A DNA stretch of 64,000 nucleotides from Saccharum officinarum (taxonomy: Eukaryota > Streptophyta > Magnoliopsida > Poales > Poaceae). Below, in pieces: positions 10,553-21,960 of the stretch. The stretch spans positions 93,482,401 to 93,546,400 of the forward strand of contig CM036162.1 in the NCBI GenBank assembly GCA_020631735.1, given 5' to 3'. The notes beneath the pieces are model-generated. The model was not told where the DNA came from, searched no databases, and worked only from the letters and a program-made list of their open reading frames with translations. A program made the position numbers and the translations under genes. Each line of letters starts with the position of its first letter. Positions within the stretch are counted from its first letter, which is position 1.

Positions 10553-13044
10553 TGATAGTGCATCTAGGCCCTAAGTGGGTTTTGGTGGATTGAATGATAA
10601 CACGATTAAGGGACTAATGAATTTCATTAGACTTGCAGGTATTTAGTCCCGAGCATGTTCTATTGTAATTGGGATCAATAAAGCAAATGACATACAAATG
10701 AACCTAAGGCATATTGGTGTAATGAATTGGCAAGCTTATGTGTGTCAAGGTTAAATGAGGCATGAGGATTTGCATATGGAATGCTCTCACTCTTGGAGCT
10801 TGCTTTTTCTAATCAAGATGAAGAATTTGTTTTCATATTGATATTCAATTGTCAGTGCTTGTATTGTTTAGAAAGACGAATGATCACTGAAAAGGAAGCT
10901 CATAGAAACAATCTTATTCAAGTTGAAGACAATAATACAAATGAAATAATATTCAATATACACTTATTGTTGATTCAAAACAAGATGTGGATTGATGGCT
11001 TGAGATGGTGAAGATAGAAAGGAAAGGGCTTTGAGGTACTATGCAAAGATAAAGGGCAAGCGACAGCTCGGCAGCTGAAGAACCTAGCTAATAAGGTGAA
11101 GAAGAAAGTACTTGCATTGAGTTAAAGTACTAATCAAACTATAGTGGCCATGTTGATGTGGAGGATCAAATCATTAGAAAGGTGACTTTGGTTGAAATAT
11201 GGAGTCCCGATCAAATGGTTTGAAAAAATCAAAGTCACAACTCAAGGTGGTTCAAGTCAAGACATTGAAGGTGTTAAAAGCCCTCAAATGATCAATGTCA
11301 AGAAAGCAGCATTATTTGAAGAATGACAAGCTCAAGTGGTATTAAATGTGAATTTATAATTCTTGAGTATAGGCATGTCGTACTACCAATAGGGATGCAA
11401 CACTAGGTGTGTCCTAGAAATGCTCAAAACCAACACAAGTGAGAAACCCGAGAGATAAGCACTTAAGAGAGTTTTGTTGGAGGGAGGCTGGGTAAACCGG
11501 CTAGGCCACTTTCTTATCAGCTAGGCTAGTTTTCCTATCCTGTACAACTTGTTAGAGTCCCAAGGCTAGCTAGTTTGAAAAACTGGCTAGGACAGTTTGC
11601 CAAACCGACCAAGTCGGTTTTGGCAGGTAGAGTGGAAACGACTATTTTTTCTGGGAGGTCTATTTATACCCCTCCCATGGCCTTTGTTTGGTTGCTAAAG
11701 CTTTCTCATGTCCATATATACCAACAAATCCTAGAGAGAGCTCCCAATTCACCCTTTGTCGCACTTGAGTGTATTTAGCCAAATCCATTGAATTGGAGAG
11801 CAAGATTAGAGCATTGTGAGCTTGTGTGTGAGCAACAGAGACTTGAGCGACCCTTGAGCATTTTCTGGCAACACTTTAGTGTAAAGCATTTGTTACTCTT
11901 GGAGCCTTGCTACTAGATGGCTAGGTGTTGTCAGCAAGTCACCAAGGTGTGGTGCATGTCCGGACAGTTTGTGCAAGTTGATCTTGCCTTTGAAAAAAAG
12001 AAAAAAGATCATCTTAGTGGAGAGTGGAAAGAGGTCGCTCTGGACCTAGCTAGAATAGACCTTCATTTTGAACTAGAATAGACCGTCATTTTGAGTGCTC
12101 AAAATGACAGTGAAGCAAGCGCTCAAAATGACGGTGAAGAAAGCTAATCACCTTGGATGGCGACAGCTTTTGTTGATGACCTGTATGATTCTCTTTGGCT
12201 CTTTGGTGATATATAAATAGGCCATCACCTGTTACTGGATGTGATCAGGCAATGAGTTCCCACAGAGAGTAGTGCATGCTTAATGGCCACTGCTGCCGTT
12301 CCATGGCAGAGGAGATGAATTGCATCTGGACTCCTCGGCTGAATTGAAATGCTTGCTGTTGTAAGGAACTGAGGAGTCTAGTAACCGACAAAGAAAGTGC
12401 TTGGTTGATTACTTCTACTTTGGCTTGGATAGGGTCCACGGGAGATGGAGAGCCAGACGATGAACCAATATAAGAAACACTTATTGACCCAACAAATGTA
12501 ACTTAGTGTTTGAACGTAATGATTTGGTGGGGCCCTTGTGATGACGTGGCTTTACGAAATCACAGAGAAATAGGATAGTGGGGTTTTCTTTTATAAGATA
12601 TATAGATTGTGCTTGTGTAGTTTCTCTTGTAATTAGTTAGCTTGTGTAGCTTGCTAGTTACTTTTTTGCTTGTGTATCATAGAAGTAGCTCTCTTTGCGC
12701 TCTCTAATTTGGCTTGTATAGCCTTGTTATTGAGCATTGCTAGTGAGCTTAGAGGCTTTGTGCTTTTGCTTACTAGTTGTGTAGGAGCTCCCCCGGTACT
12801 TGAAGTACTAGTTGTATAGGTTTGTGTGTGATCTTGCTTCTAGAATTGGTTAGATGAGTTCTAGCTAGCCCGACACCTTTGTTGTCTAATTAGGATCTTT
12901 TATAAAGTGCTTGAGAACTTATATAGAGGGGTGTAGTCTTGGCTAGACTAATATTTTTAATTCTATATTTATATCAGTTAGCCAGCGTGATTAATTTTAG
13001 AAAGGACTATTCACCCCCCTCTAGTCCACCATCTCGATCCTATA
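10553..13044 (+). mobile_element. Old SIRE/Opie-like LTR, probably solo, with an inserted element
   Basis: It begins TGATAGTGCATCTAGGCCCT, the characteristic start of grass SIRE-type LTRs. Its last 450 bases (GCTTGTGTAG repeats, GAGGGGTGTAGTCTTGGCTA, AAAGGACTATTCACCCCCCT, CCATCTCGATCCTA) match the end of the LTR at 21380-21909 almost phrase for phrase. No primer-binding site or gag follows, so it looks like a solo LTR. Bases about 12010-12600 do not match the related LTR and probably hold a later insertion (it ends with a TATAAGATATATAGATT stretch). Confidence 0.6.
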
Positions 13045-13294
13045 ATGGGTGCTCTTGGTACCTAAGTAAGTTGCTCAACTTATGCCAGCACCCACAAATA
13101 CACATAACCAAGTAGCCACAAGTGGAAGTTCACAAAATATATGAAATAAATGCAATGTAAATGTAAAGTGAAGTAAACCAACATAGAAGATGTAACAATT
13201 TATTTGATCGAAGTACGGGCCTCACCAAATGAGCCCTACTCTCCATTGTGGAAGCTGTGAGTGACCCAACGTTTTGAGCTAGAATAGACCGTCA
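13045..13294. other. Short segment between LTR and CACTA body
   Basis: No gene is visible. It ends in AGAATAGACCGTCATTTTGA-GCGCTTGCT, a phrase also found, partly inverted, at 12060-12140. Confidence 0.3.
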
Positions 13295-13659
13295 TTTTGA
13301 GCGCTTGCTCACAAACTCGACAAGTTTCATGATTTTCCGAATTCGTTCGCATTTTATACAATTAAAAACCACTCCCATGCAAGTTGGCGGTGTTGCCCCG
13401 TGAGCACGTTGATAAAAATTTCGAGACAGTTCCTGGATTTAGCCTAAATTTACACTAAGAAACGAAGATAACATTTTTTGAACGAATGTAATCTATTATT
13501 CAATGCACCTGCAGTTCAAATTTCATTTTCTAGAAAAATTCAACAAAACAAAATAAACTATAGAAATATGCCAAAAGGCAATGAAAATGTACCAAATTTA
13601 AACATGTTTGTGGTAGTGTACTAAAGCTTCAAAAAAATTGGTGGCAAAAAACTAAAAAA

Positions 13660-13800
13660 ATTTATTTTGCCGAGTGCTAAACGTGGGGCACTCGGCAAAG
13701 AGCTTCTGAATTTTTTAAAACTTAGCTGAGTGCCAGATCACGACATTTGGCGAAGAAATTTGACTTTGCCGAGTGCCGCCGATCTGACACTCGGCAAAGC
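13660..13800. repeat. CACTA left subterminal repeats
   Basis: Three pairs of opposed TTTGCCGAGTGC / GCACTCGGCAAAG motifs, partly degenerate (GCTGAGTGCC, ACATTTGGCGAAG). In CACTA elements such repeats bind the TNPA-type accessory protein. Confidence 0.85.
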
Positions 13801-14400
13801 CGCTTTATCCCTTCACCCTCGGCCGGTGCGCTCTCTCTCTCATTTCTCTTTCCCTCTCACCTCTCTCTCCCTTAGCCGCCGGCGGTGGCCCGCGCCTCCA
13901 CCCTGGCCACCGCGTCTCCCCGAGCAGGCCCATCCCCATCCGCCTCCCCGCGCCGGTGCCTCGCGCGGCCTCCCTATGCGGTAGCCCCGGGCTGCCTCCC
14001 CGCATGGGCCCCAGCGCCGCCGCGGCACGCCCCGCCGGTGGCCATCGCCCTCGCCCGGCCTCCACCGCCAGCGCCGGCCCCCTTGGCGGCCACCTCCCCC
14101 GCCTGCGCTCCCCCCTCGGTGACCACCTCCCCCACCAGCAGCCACTGCAGAAGAGAGGGGAAGGAGACGTGCCGCGGCCACCGCCCGCCCGCCGTCGTCC
14201 CCACGGCCATCGCCCCCGCTGTTGGCCACTGCAGAAGAGAGGAGGAGGAGGCGTGCCGTGGCCACCGCCCCTGGCCGGCCTCCACCGCTCGCCCGCCATC
14301 ATCCCCGCAGCCACCGCCCTAAACCCTCATGCCACTGCGGTCATCCCCGCTGTCGTCGCCAGCCCTCGTTGTTGCCATTCTCGTCGCGAAGGTATGCCCT
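13801..14400. other. GC-rich CACTA leader region
   Basis: A CT-rich stretch (CTCTCTCTC at about 13830) leads into about 500 bases of very GC-rich, Pro/Ala/Arg-biased sequence with open frames on both strands that resemble no protein. It is likely the promoter or 5' leader of the CACTA transposase. It includes an imperfect duplication built on CCACTGCAGAAGAGAGG (14143 and 14225). Confidence 0.5.
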
Positions 14401-14406
14401 ACACCT

Positions 14407-14672
14407 GTAGTAGTTAGTAGTAGTACTTAGTAGTGTTAGTAGTAGTTAGTAGTGTTAGTAGTATTGTTAGTAGTAAGTAGTGATAGTAGTAGTGTTAGTA
14501 GTAGTAGTGTTAGTGTTAGTAGTAGTTGTAGTGTTAGTGTTAGTAGTAGTTAGTAAGTAGTAGAGTAGTAGTTAGTAGTGTCAGTAGTATTGTTAGTAGT
14601 AAGTAGTGATAGTAGTAGTGTTAGTAGTAGTAGTAGTGTTAGTGTTAGTAGTAGTTGTAGTGGTAGTAGTAC
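14407..14672. repeat. TAG-trinucleotide microsatellite
   Basis: About 265 bases of TAGTAGTAGT interrupted by TTAG and GTTAG units, with a larger near-duplicate period (the block TAGTAGTTGTAGTGTTAGTG recurs). It lies in a probable intron of the CACTA transposase gene. Confidence 0.95.
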
Positions 14673-15460
14673 TTGTTGTACTACTTCGATACTTTCATCT
14701 GCATGGAAAGAGAACTAAAGTACATGGCTCGTCTTGGTATATATATGTTTGTTGGCCTTCGTGCCTATGTTTGGTATATATGTGGTTGTTGGCCATCGTG
14801 CCTATGTTTCTTGCAGGTTTTGAAAACCTCCCCATGTAGGGGAGGTGCTACCAAAATTTTCAATGGATTATAACCTATTGCCTTTTATGTAGGAGAAGGA
14901 CCCGTGGGAGGGACTCGGTGACCCCGATTGTCTTCGTCGGCGCTGCTGGTCTGCCTGCACCGCATCGCCTCACCACTGCACCGACATGCCACTGTCCCGC
15001 TAGTCTAACTTCACCGCCACCCTAGGTATAACCCCTTCCTCCTTTGCATGCATGTTTTATATGGTCACGTAGCCCAGTTAGGCGTCTCCCGTTCAAAAGA
15101 GATACGGTCGAAGGTATGCAGATCTTCATATCTCTTTCGGATTGTCCATGTATTTTGGACAGCCCGCGGATGCGTGGATGAGGTTAGTTTCCATGGTTCG
15201 CTCTGGTCCAAGACAGACTTTCAGCATCACCTCCCTGATGTTCTCCGGATACACACTCTCCCTTGCAGGACGTGTATCGGGAGAACAGCGGGGAGGTGCT
15301 GCTAAAATTCTGTCTCGGATAGGAGCGGAGCATTGAAACTGATCTCATCTACACATCCACGGGTGGGATTAGGACCTATCCTCACCTATTAGATGGTAGA
15401 AATGACATGCAGATGCAATTGCTGGTTATATTACTCGCTTACATATGTATATGCCAGAGG

Positions 15461-15603
15461 ATGGAGAACCGTGATTGGATGTACATGGGCCACACAAGTA
15501 TGACCCCAGAATGGATGACTAAGACTAATGCTTTCTTGGAGCATTCATTTGACAAGGCTGCTAGAGGGTCGAGTCGGATGTCGTGTCCCTGCAGCAAATG
15601 TGA
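15461..15603 (+). pseudogene. CACTA TNP2 transposase, first part (transposase-associated domain)
   Basis: After an acceptor-like ATGCCAG at 15451-15457, the frame reads MENRDWMYMGHTSMTPEWMT, then a Phe-rich helix and CPCSKCD. This is the N-terminal transposase-associated domain of plant CACTA transposases. It breaks at 15603, where an LTR element begins. The same domain resumes in frame at 31018 (…KCD-NRVRKNRKNVREDLF…). Confidence 0.85.
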
Positions 15604-18600
15604 TGTAACGGAACCGTCCAAATTATAAGAGCACAAGTACAAAAACAATCGCCGAAGTGATCAAATTCTCGCACTTGAGCCCATATAACTCCGGTAGTCC
15701 AATGAAATCGCGAGGGATTTCAAATCAACCAACATACAAGCCAAGATCATAGTGATTCAACATAACAAGTCATATGTTACAACCATTTCACAAGTAATTG
15801 AATATACATCGGAGTTCAACATAGTTATTACAACTTAAGTTCAAAAGTAGCGGAAGCAAAGTAATTTAAAACTAACATTAATCTTATTTCAAATACATGC
15901 CAGTACCACGGTCGACTTCCAACAAAAGCATTAGAGAAAAGATAACTCAGAAGGATCATGCCCGTGATCACACTCTGCCTCTACGGCAGGAGCCAACCAA
16001 CTCTTGCAGTCGCCATGAAACATCACAACCTGCAACAAGTGGGGATAAAACCCTGAGTACAAGAGGGTACTCAGCTAGACTTACCCGTCATAAACCAAAA
16101 ATAAAGTGACACCAAGGAGTATGCAAGGCTTTCTTTCAGTGGGCTAGCTTGACTCATTTGCGAAAAGCATAAGTTATCATGAATAAACTAATTTAAGTCC
16201 TTTTCATCATATTTATTATAACCTATTCAATCTAGGTAAGCACCTATGCTAAAGCAATCACTTGATTAACCATTAACATTAAAGGTTACCATCTCAGGTT
16301 TAGCATTTCCAACATTATCCACATAACCATCCGTGTTCCATCATCATTACTACGATGCCGTAACTCGAGTCAAGTGTTCACTATCCAGTGAACGATGGTG
16401 ATTCGAATCGATTATTAACTAGCTGGTAATTTATTCCTCACACAAACCTCACTCACCCGCTAAAGTGAGGTATTGGTCACCGAGTCAACTATTCAGGTAA
16501 AGTCACGAGTTTGCCAGGAACCACATGTACCCGGGGGCCGCCCGACTGCTCTTTGGCCTTATCATCGCGCCCCCGTATCCTGCCACTACTGCTCCGGTAC
16601 AGTGTGTTGCGGGCAATCCACTCGGCCCGAATAATCTCCCAGCTTCACGGTCGATAGGTACCTTATTCGGCCAGCTAAATGTGAGGCATGCGTTCAACAT
16701 GACTCGAGGTCCAACAACGGTCGGTCCTTAATCGACACAGGTGGAAACTACAAGCACCCCAGAACCCTGTCTGGTTGCCCCATACTTATTCCGCTCGGTC
16801 TCCAAATTATCCATCAACACTTGGCTATTTCTAGGATATCATTCATTCCATAGCTAAAGTATTCTAGTAACCACCTATAGTTGCCGGTGACAGGAAATCA
16901 CCGATCGCTACCGGTCTAAGCAGGGCTAAGCAATATTTTCGATCCTAAACCAAAATAGGATTCCAGGCATATTTACGGGACAAGAAAAGGATATATATAT
17001 GCAACAAGTGTTTTCAATCAACTCCTATAACTTAATGCAACAATACATATATAACATATATATACTCAATTGCTTTTGTAAAGTAGGAGGCTTAGAATGC
17101 TCTAGGACTTGCCTGGGATCCGACTCACATTAGAGTATGTCAGATGAATTCACTTGGCGAGCATCTCCCAATCTATCACTTGTCCGGTCCTTCTATCGTC
17201 GGGATAGATCCACCAACTCCATCTTCGGGTTTGGCTCCAAACCAAGTCCTTCACGTGCTTCAGCTAGCATACCTAAATGAGGTGCAATAATGCATATGTA
17301 TGAATGCATAGAAGTGCAATAAACAAAGTAATCATGCAAGCACACTAAAGTTCACATAAACCCTAGAGCTAATTAACTTAATCCTCATTAAGACATAACA
17401 TAGAAGAGGGCAAGCACATCAATCAAGAAACAAGTCTCACAAGATCACAGGGTACCACCCAAGTATCATCAAAAATATGAGTCACACTTCAATACCCAAG
17501 CATGACAAAGTTAATCAAAAGTACTAGAACTAGAAATTGCTACCTTCTGGACATCAGACCAATAGCTGAGTAATTTAATCATAACTGGAGATCTACAACT
17601 CCAAATGACTTGCAAGAAGACATTATGGAAAGATTATGAAATTATCTATATTTCATTTATAATCATCACAGCATGATTCCAAAGTTTAACATGTCAAATT
17701 TACATAAATACAGCAACTGATCTAACAAGACAGAGAGCAAGCAATTCTGTACTCCAACTTTAAACAGCTATAACTCCTAAACCAAATGGCCAAATGTCAC
17801 CAAATTTTAACAGCAGCTAGATACATAAATTATCTACAACTTTTGTATAAATAAGTTTCACAACAAAGCACATTATCATGAAGAACTTTGCTAAGTTCCC
17901 AGATCTGTCCAGAAACCTCATTTACAAGAAATAATTATTAACATTTGTTGTAAACATATAATTAGACAAAACCAACTTTACCAACATGTCACACATGACT
18001 AATGAACACCAGAAAACATAGTGTCCATTCCTAAATAATTTCTTTTAATGCATTTTCTTAATTTATTTAGATAATTAGGTGGAATTATGAACACCTATCA
18101 AAAGTGCACAATAAATTCTGCAAAAATTACAGTGGCCTACAAATACTCTAAAAAGTCTACTGTAAAAATTTCAAGCCATTTAGACAAGTATATCAACCTC
18201 TATGAAAAAGACAAATAGCTATTGCAATAATTCATGTAAGAGCAAATTAAACCTAAAACTCAATATTTTCTGTGAACATAAGGACATATTATGAATCAAT
18301 ATGATAGAAAAACATCATACTAAGGTAATGGAACAACATTTTCTATTTTATCATTTACGTATTATTTATAAGCTATTTATCAAGCTATAAACAAGTTAAA
18401 TCAATAACTTGAGCATACAGTAAGCAATGACCATGAAATTTATATCACATTACATCCATAGTATGACAATCCTACCATAAAAATTTTACATCAATTGGAG
18501 CATCACAACTCAAGATATAAAAATAACAAGGAAAACAAGCATTTATTTTCCATTTAACAAGATCTAGGTAAAACATCCTGAAACCGGAAACAACCTATAA

Positions 18601-19394
18601 GTTTTATATTTTTCTTAGACAATGCATATTACTAGAAGACCAACAAAATTGGAATCACTAATTTTGGACTTCTAAAACTCCAAATATTGATGAAAGCAAG
18701 TTAATCCATTTCCAAAACCACTTTTCACTGATGAATTTCTACAGCACAAACACATACATGCATGGCACAACCGATTACCCTAACCTGTAGAGCACTTCAC
18801 AAGGATTCCAACAAAACAAATTGCACAATTTTTGGAGCTACCAAATATGAGATATAGATTTTACAAGATAAAAGAAAATCTGTAGATTTGATGTGGTATT
18901 GCTCTTTTAGGTGGGGCCCACTCTTCATAGGGACAGAACCATCTTCTACCTCCGAACAGCAAGCAGAGGAATGGAGAGAGCGGCTCGGCCGTCCGGCGGG
19001 GCGGCTCTCCGGTGGCAGAGGAGCGGCGTTGAAGGGCGGCACGAGCACTGCTGTGCCATTTCGCACCCATGGGTGGCTGAGGAGCGGCGTGAGGCGGTCG
19101 ACAGCTGCTCGGCCATGGCGTAGGCGGCCCATCGGTGGCCGTGCCAGCGGCGGCGGTGCTCCGGTGACCGAGGCAGCCAATGAATGGGCGCGGGAGGTGC
19201 AGCACGAGGTGAGGAAGATGGTGAGGTGGTTCATTCGGGCGAAGGGAAGCCAGAGACAAGGAATCGCGGTGGCGGCCGGAGCTCTACTCGGCCGGCCATG
19301 GTGCTGTGGCCTTGCGTGCACGAGAGTGCGAGCAGAGAGGGGAGAAAGAGTTCAGCGAGTGCTTTGGTGATTCTCCACTTCCAGCGGGCGTAGG

Positions 19395-19399
19395 GGCAC
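19395..19399. repeat. Target site duplication, left (GGCAC)
   Basis: Identical to 29689-29693, directly outside the two LTRs of the element at 19400-29688. Confidence 0.95.
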
Positions 19400-20214
19400 T
19401 GAAAGGTCCTTGTTTGGTTTTGGTAATTGAGTGACAACTTAGGTGGACTAATATATGGTTATGTGAGATACACAGGAGATTAGTCCACATGTAATGGTGT
19501 CATGAAGGAGCTCATTGCATATGAGACATGACATGGAGTCATGTGACCAAGGTGGAGAAGATCAAGATGAGGCTTGGCTTGATGGACCGGTTGCTAGGGT
19601 GAAGGGCAAGTTGTGTGATGGCTTGGCGCCGAAGGACCGAGGCAACGGTGAAGAGCAAGTGAGGTCAAGATCGATGAACCAATACAGTCACGTGATGATA
19701 TGAAGTGGATCATATCATTTGGTGATTGATTGGTGCATGTGTTGCATCAACATCGGAGGAGATGGAGTGGAATGCGCAAGGCAAAGGTATAACCTAGGGC
19801 ATTTCCATTTCACCGGTCATAGGTGTGTAGAGAAGTTTATGACCGGATTTAGGATAGATGGCCATACTATCAAGAGGGGCAAACTTGTTTGCATATCGGT
19901 CATCTAGTGCCACTTGAGCGATCTAACTTTGCATACGTGTTAGGATCGAGTGGCGTGGCAAGTTGAGTGGTTAACTCCTTCGGTAAAATGATTATGAAAA
20001 TGCTAACACACGTGCACAAAGTGGTGATCACTTGTTGGTGTTGGCACTTTTACGAAGGCAGTGGAGTTTGAGTGGTAGAGAGGGTTTGGGTTCCTCTCTC
20101 CCTCCCGCCGAGCTTGCGAGGCGGGATTCGGCGCTTTTTGGAGAAGTGAAACGCCTTTTTTCTACTACGCCGAAAGTTGGAAAAGAAACGGAGGCGAACG
20201 GAGGTCACAGAGGT

Positions 20215-20780
20215 GACCGGACGCTGCACCGGACGCGGTCCTTGCAGGACCGGACGCGTCCGGTCAGTGTTCAGTGTCTGCGCGTTTTTCAGTTCGATGA
20301 TCGGACGCGAGGCGCGTCCGGTCACTGATGATCGGACGCGTCCGGTCGTTCAGGGAGCTTACTGGACTCCCACCGGACGCAGGCACTGTGGCGTCCGGTC
20401 TTTTTCTTCAGCGCGTCCGGTCACTGCTTCGTTGAGCGCTGCTCAGGCGACCAGCGCGTCCGGTCCTTCACGGGACCAGCGCGTCCGGTCATTCCCGGCG
20501 CGTCCGGTCAGTTGGACCAGCGCGTCCGGTCGTTGTTTCGCAGTTAGCCGTTGGGCGACCAGCGCGTCCGGTCGTTTGGACCAGCGCGTCCGGTCGTTTG
20601 ACAGGCGCGTCCGGTCGTTGCCTGGGGCGCGTCCGGTCATTGTTTTGACCGTTGGGGTCAGTGACCGTTGGAAGATCTAATGGTCGCATTTGAATTTCGA
20701 GGGACACGTGGACGTCGCAGGGCGACCGGACGCGGTGAAGCGCGTCCGGTCAGTTACGACCGGCGCGTCCGGTCGTCCCG
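20215..20780. repeat. Array of GCGTCCGGTC motifs in the LTR promoter region
   Basis: I count 15 exact GCGTCCGGTC copies plus at least three inverted GACCGGACGC copies and several one-mismatch forms in 570 bases. One site is an 18-bp perfect palindrome, GACCGGACGCGTCCGGTC (about 20249). Spacing is irregular, 13-40 bases. The array sits just upstream of the TATA box, where enhancer or protein-binding sites would lie. Confidence 0.95.
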
Positions 20781-20825
20781 AAATCTGCCCAGTGAAGGGG
20801 TAACGGCTCTATTTGACCGTGGGGT

Positions 20826-20834
20826 TATAAATAG
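20826..20834 (+). promoter_or_regulatory. TATA box of the 5' LTR
   Basis: TATAAATAG, 45 bases after the last GCGTCCGGTC motif. The same box occurs at 28609-28617 in the 3' LTR and at 59455-59463 in the second SIRE-type LTR. Confidence 0.8.
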
Positions 20835-21911
20835 ATGCCTTGGCCGGTTGTGGCCGTAAGCTGAGTACACTATAGTCTTTGTGACTTGTGTGGTAGTGCT
20901 TGGGAGCCATCTAACTCACTCATGCTTGATAGTGTTCATCGGATCGAGTGAGATATCGATTCTAGTGCGTTGCCTTGAGAGATTGCATCGTGTGGCACTA
21001 GGTGATCGTGTTGCAAGCCGGTGGTGCTTGTTGCTCTTGGAGGTTGCCACCTCCTAGACGGCTTGGTGGCTTGTGGCTCCGTCGAAGCTCGCAAGAAGAT
21101 TGTGCGAGGCTCCGGAGAAGCTTTGTGAGGGGGATTGTGCTCACCCCGCGGGGATCGCGAAGAGCAACTCTAGTTGATCGTGTCATTGAGCTACCACACT
21201 TTTTGGTAGGTTCTTGCGGTGCCTTTTGACAGGCTCGGTGTGTGACCGATTAGCCGCCGAACCACGAAGTGTTGGTCGACACAACGGGGACGTAGCTTGG
21301 TGGCAACCAAGTGAACCTCGGGAGAAAATCACCGTGTCAACATTGTCTACTCTTCTCGGTGGTTTGCCTTCTTGTAACACAAGCTTGTATTTACTTTCAT
21401 ATATACTTGTGCTTGTGTAGTTGCTCTCGTAACTAGTTTGCTTGTGTAGCTTGCTAGTTGTCTTCTTGCTTGTGTAGCTAGAAGCTTCCCCTTGCGTGAC
21501 TAATTTGGTTTGTGTAACCTTGTTAGTCACATTGCTTAGTTTGTGTAGCTAAGTGTTTTGCGCTCTCTAATTTGGCATTAGTTGCCTTGTTATTGAGCAT
21601 TGCTAGTGAGCTTAGGAGCTTTGTGCTTTTGCTTCACTAAGTTGTGTAGGAGCTCCCTCTTGCTTGCAAAGTACTAGTGCATAGGTTTGAGTGACCTTGC
21701 TCTAGATTTAAATAGGAGAGCTCTTGCTAAGGAAAGCACCTTAGTTGTTTAATTAGGATCTTTGTGAGGTGCTTGTGAACTTAGTTAGAGGGGTGTAGTC
21801 TTGGCTAGACCGATAAGTTTAATTCCGCATTTGTTTTGGTTAGCCAACACGTTTAAGTTTTAGAAAGGACTATTCACCCCCCCCTCTAGTCCGCCATCTC
21901 GACCCTTCAAG

Positions 21912-21924
21912 TGGTATCGGAGCC
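21912..21924 (+). other. Primer-binding site (initiator tRNA-Met type)
   Basis: TGGTATCGGAGCC begins two bases after the LTR end. It matches the usual TGGTATCAGAGC of Ty1-copia elements with one difference. Confidence 0.9.
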
Positions 21925-21960
21925 GGGTCTCTCATTTGCGGTCTTCACCGACCCGAGAGG

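Larger units (their letters stand above)
19400..21909 (+). repeat. 5' LTR of the gag-only element
   Basis: It has TG/CA ends. Its parts, in order, are about 800 bases of unique U3, the GCGTCCGGTC array (20215-20780), a TATA box at 20826, and a downstream region with repeated TTGTGTAGCT phrases shared with other SIRE-type LTRs. Confidence 0.95.

Noticed and set aside
13885..14417. Long Pro/Ala-rich frames in the CACTA left part
   Set aside because: Several overlapping frames on both strands are open because of GC content. None matches a transposase or known protein.
18797..19370. Frames of 130-174 codons on both strands near 19 kb
   Set aside because: They lie inside the long LTR, in a GC-rich leader-like block, with no domain.
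19515..19907. Two 62-codon frames repeated identically near 27.3-27.7 kb
   Set aside because: They are part of the LTR U3 and are identical only because the LTRs are identical.
20177..20680. 167-codon frame (and 28 kb twin) with repeated RPV/RVRSF units
   Set aside because: It is the translation of the GCGTCCGGTC array in the LTR, not a protein.
20215..20780. Possible CRISPR-like array from the regular-looking GCGTCCGGTC repeats
   Set aside because: The repeats are too short, the spacing is irregular and the setting is a plant LTR promoter. It is not a CRISPR.
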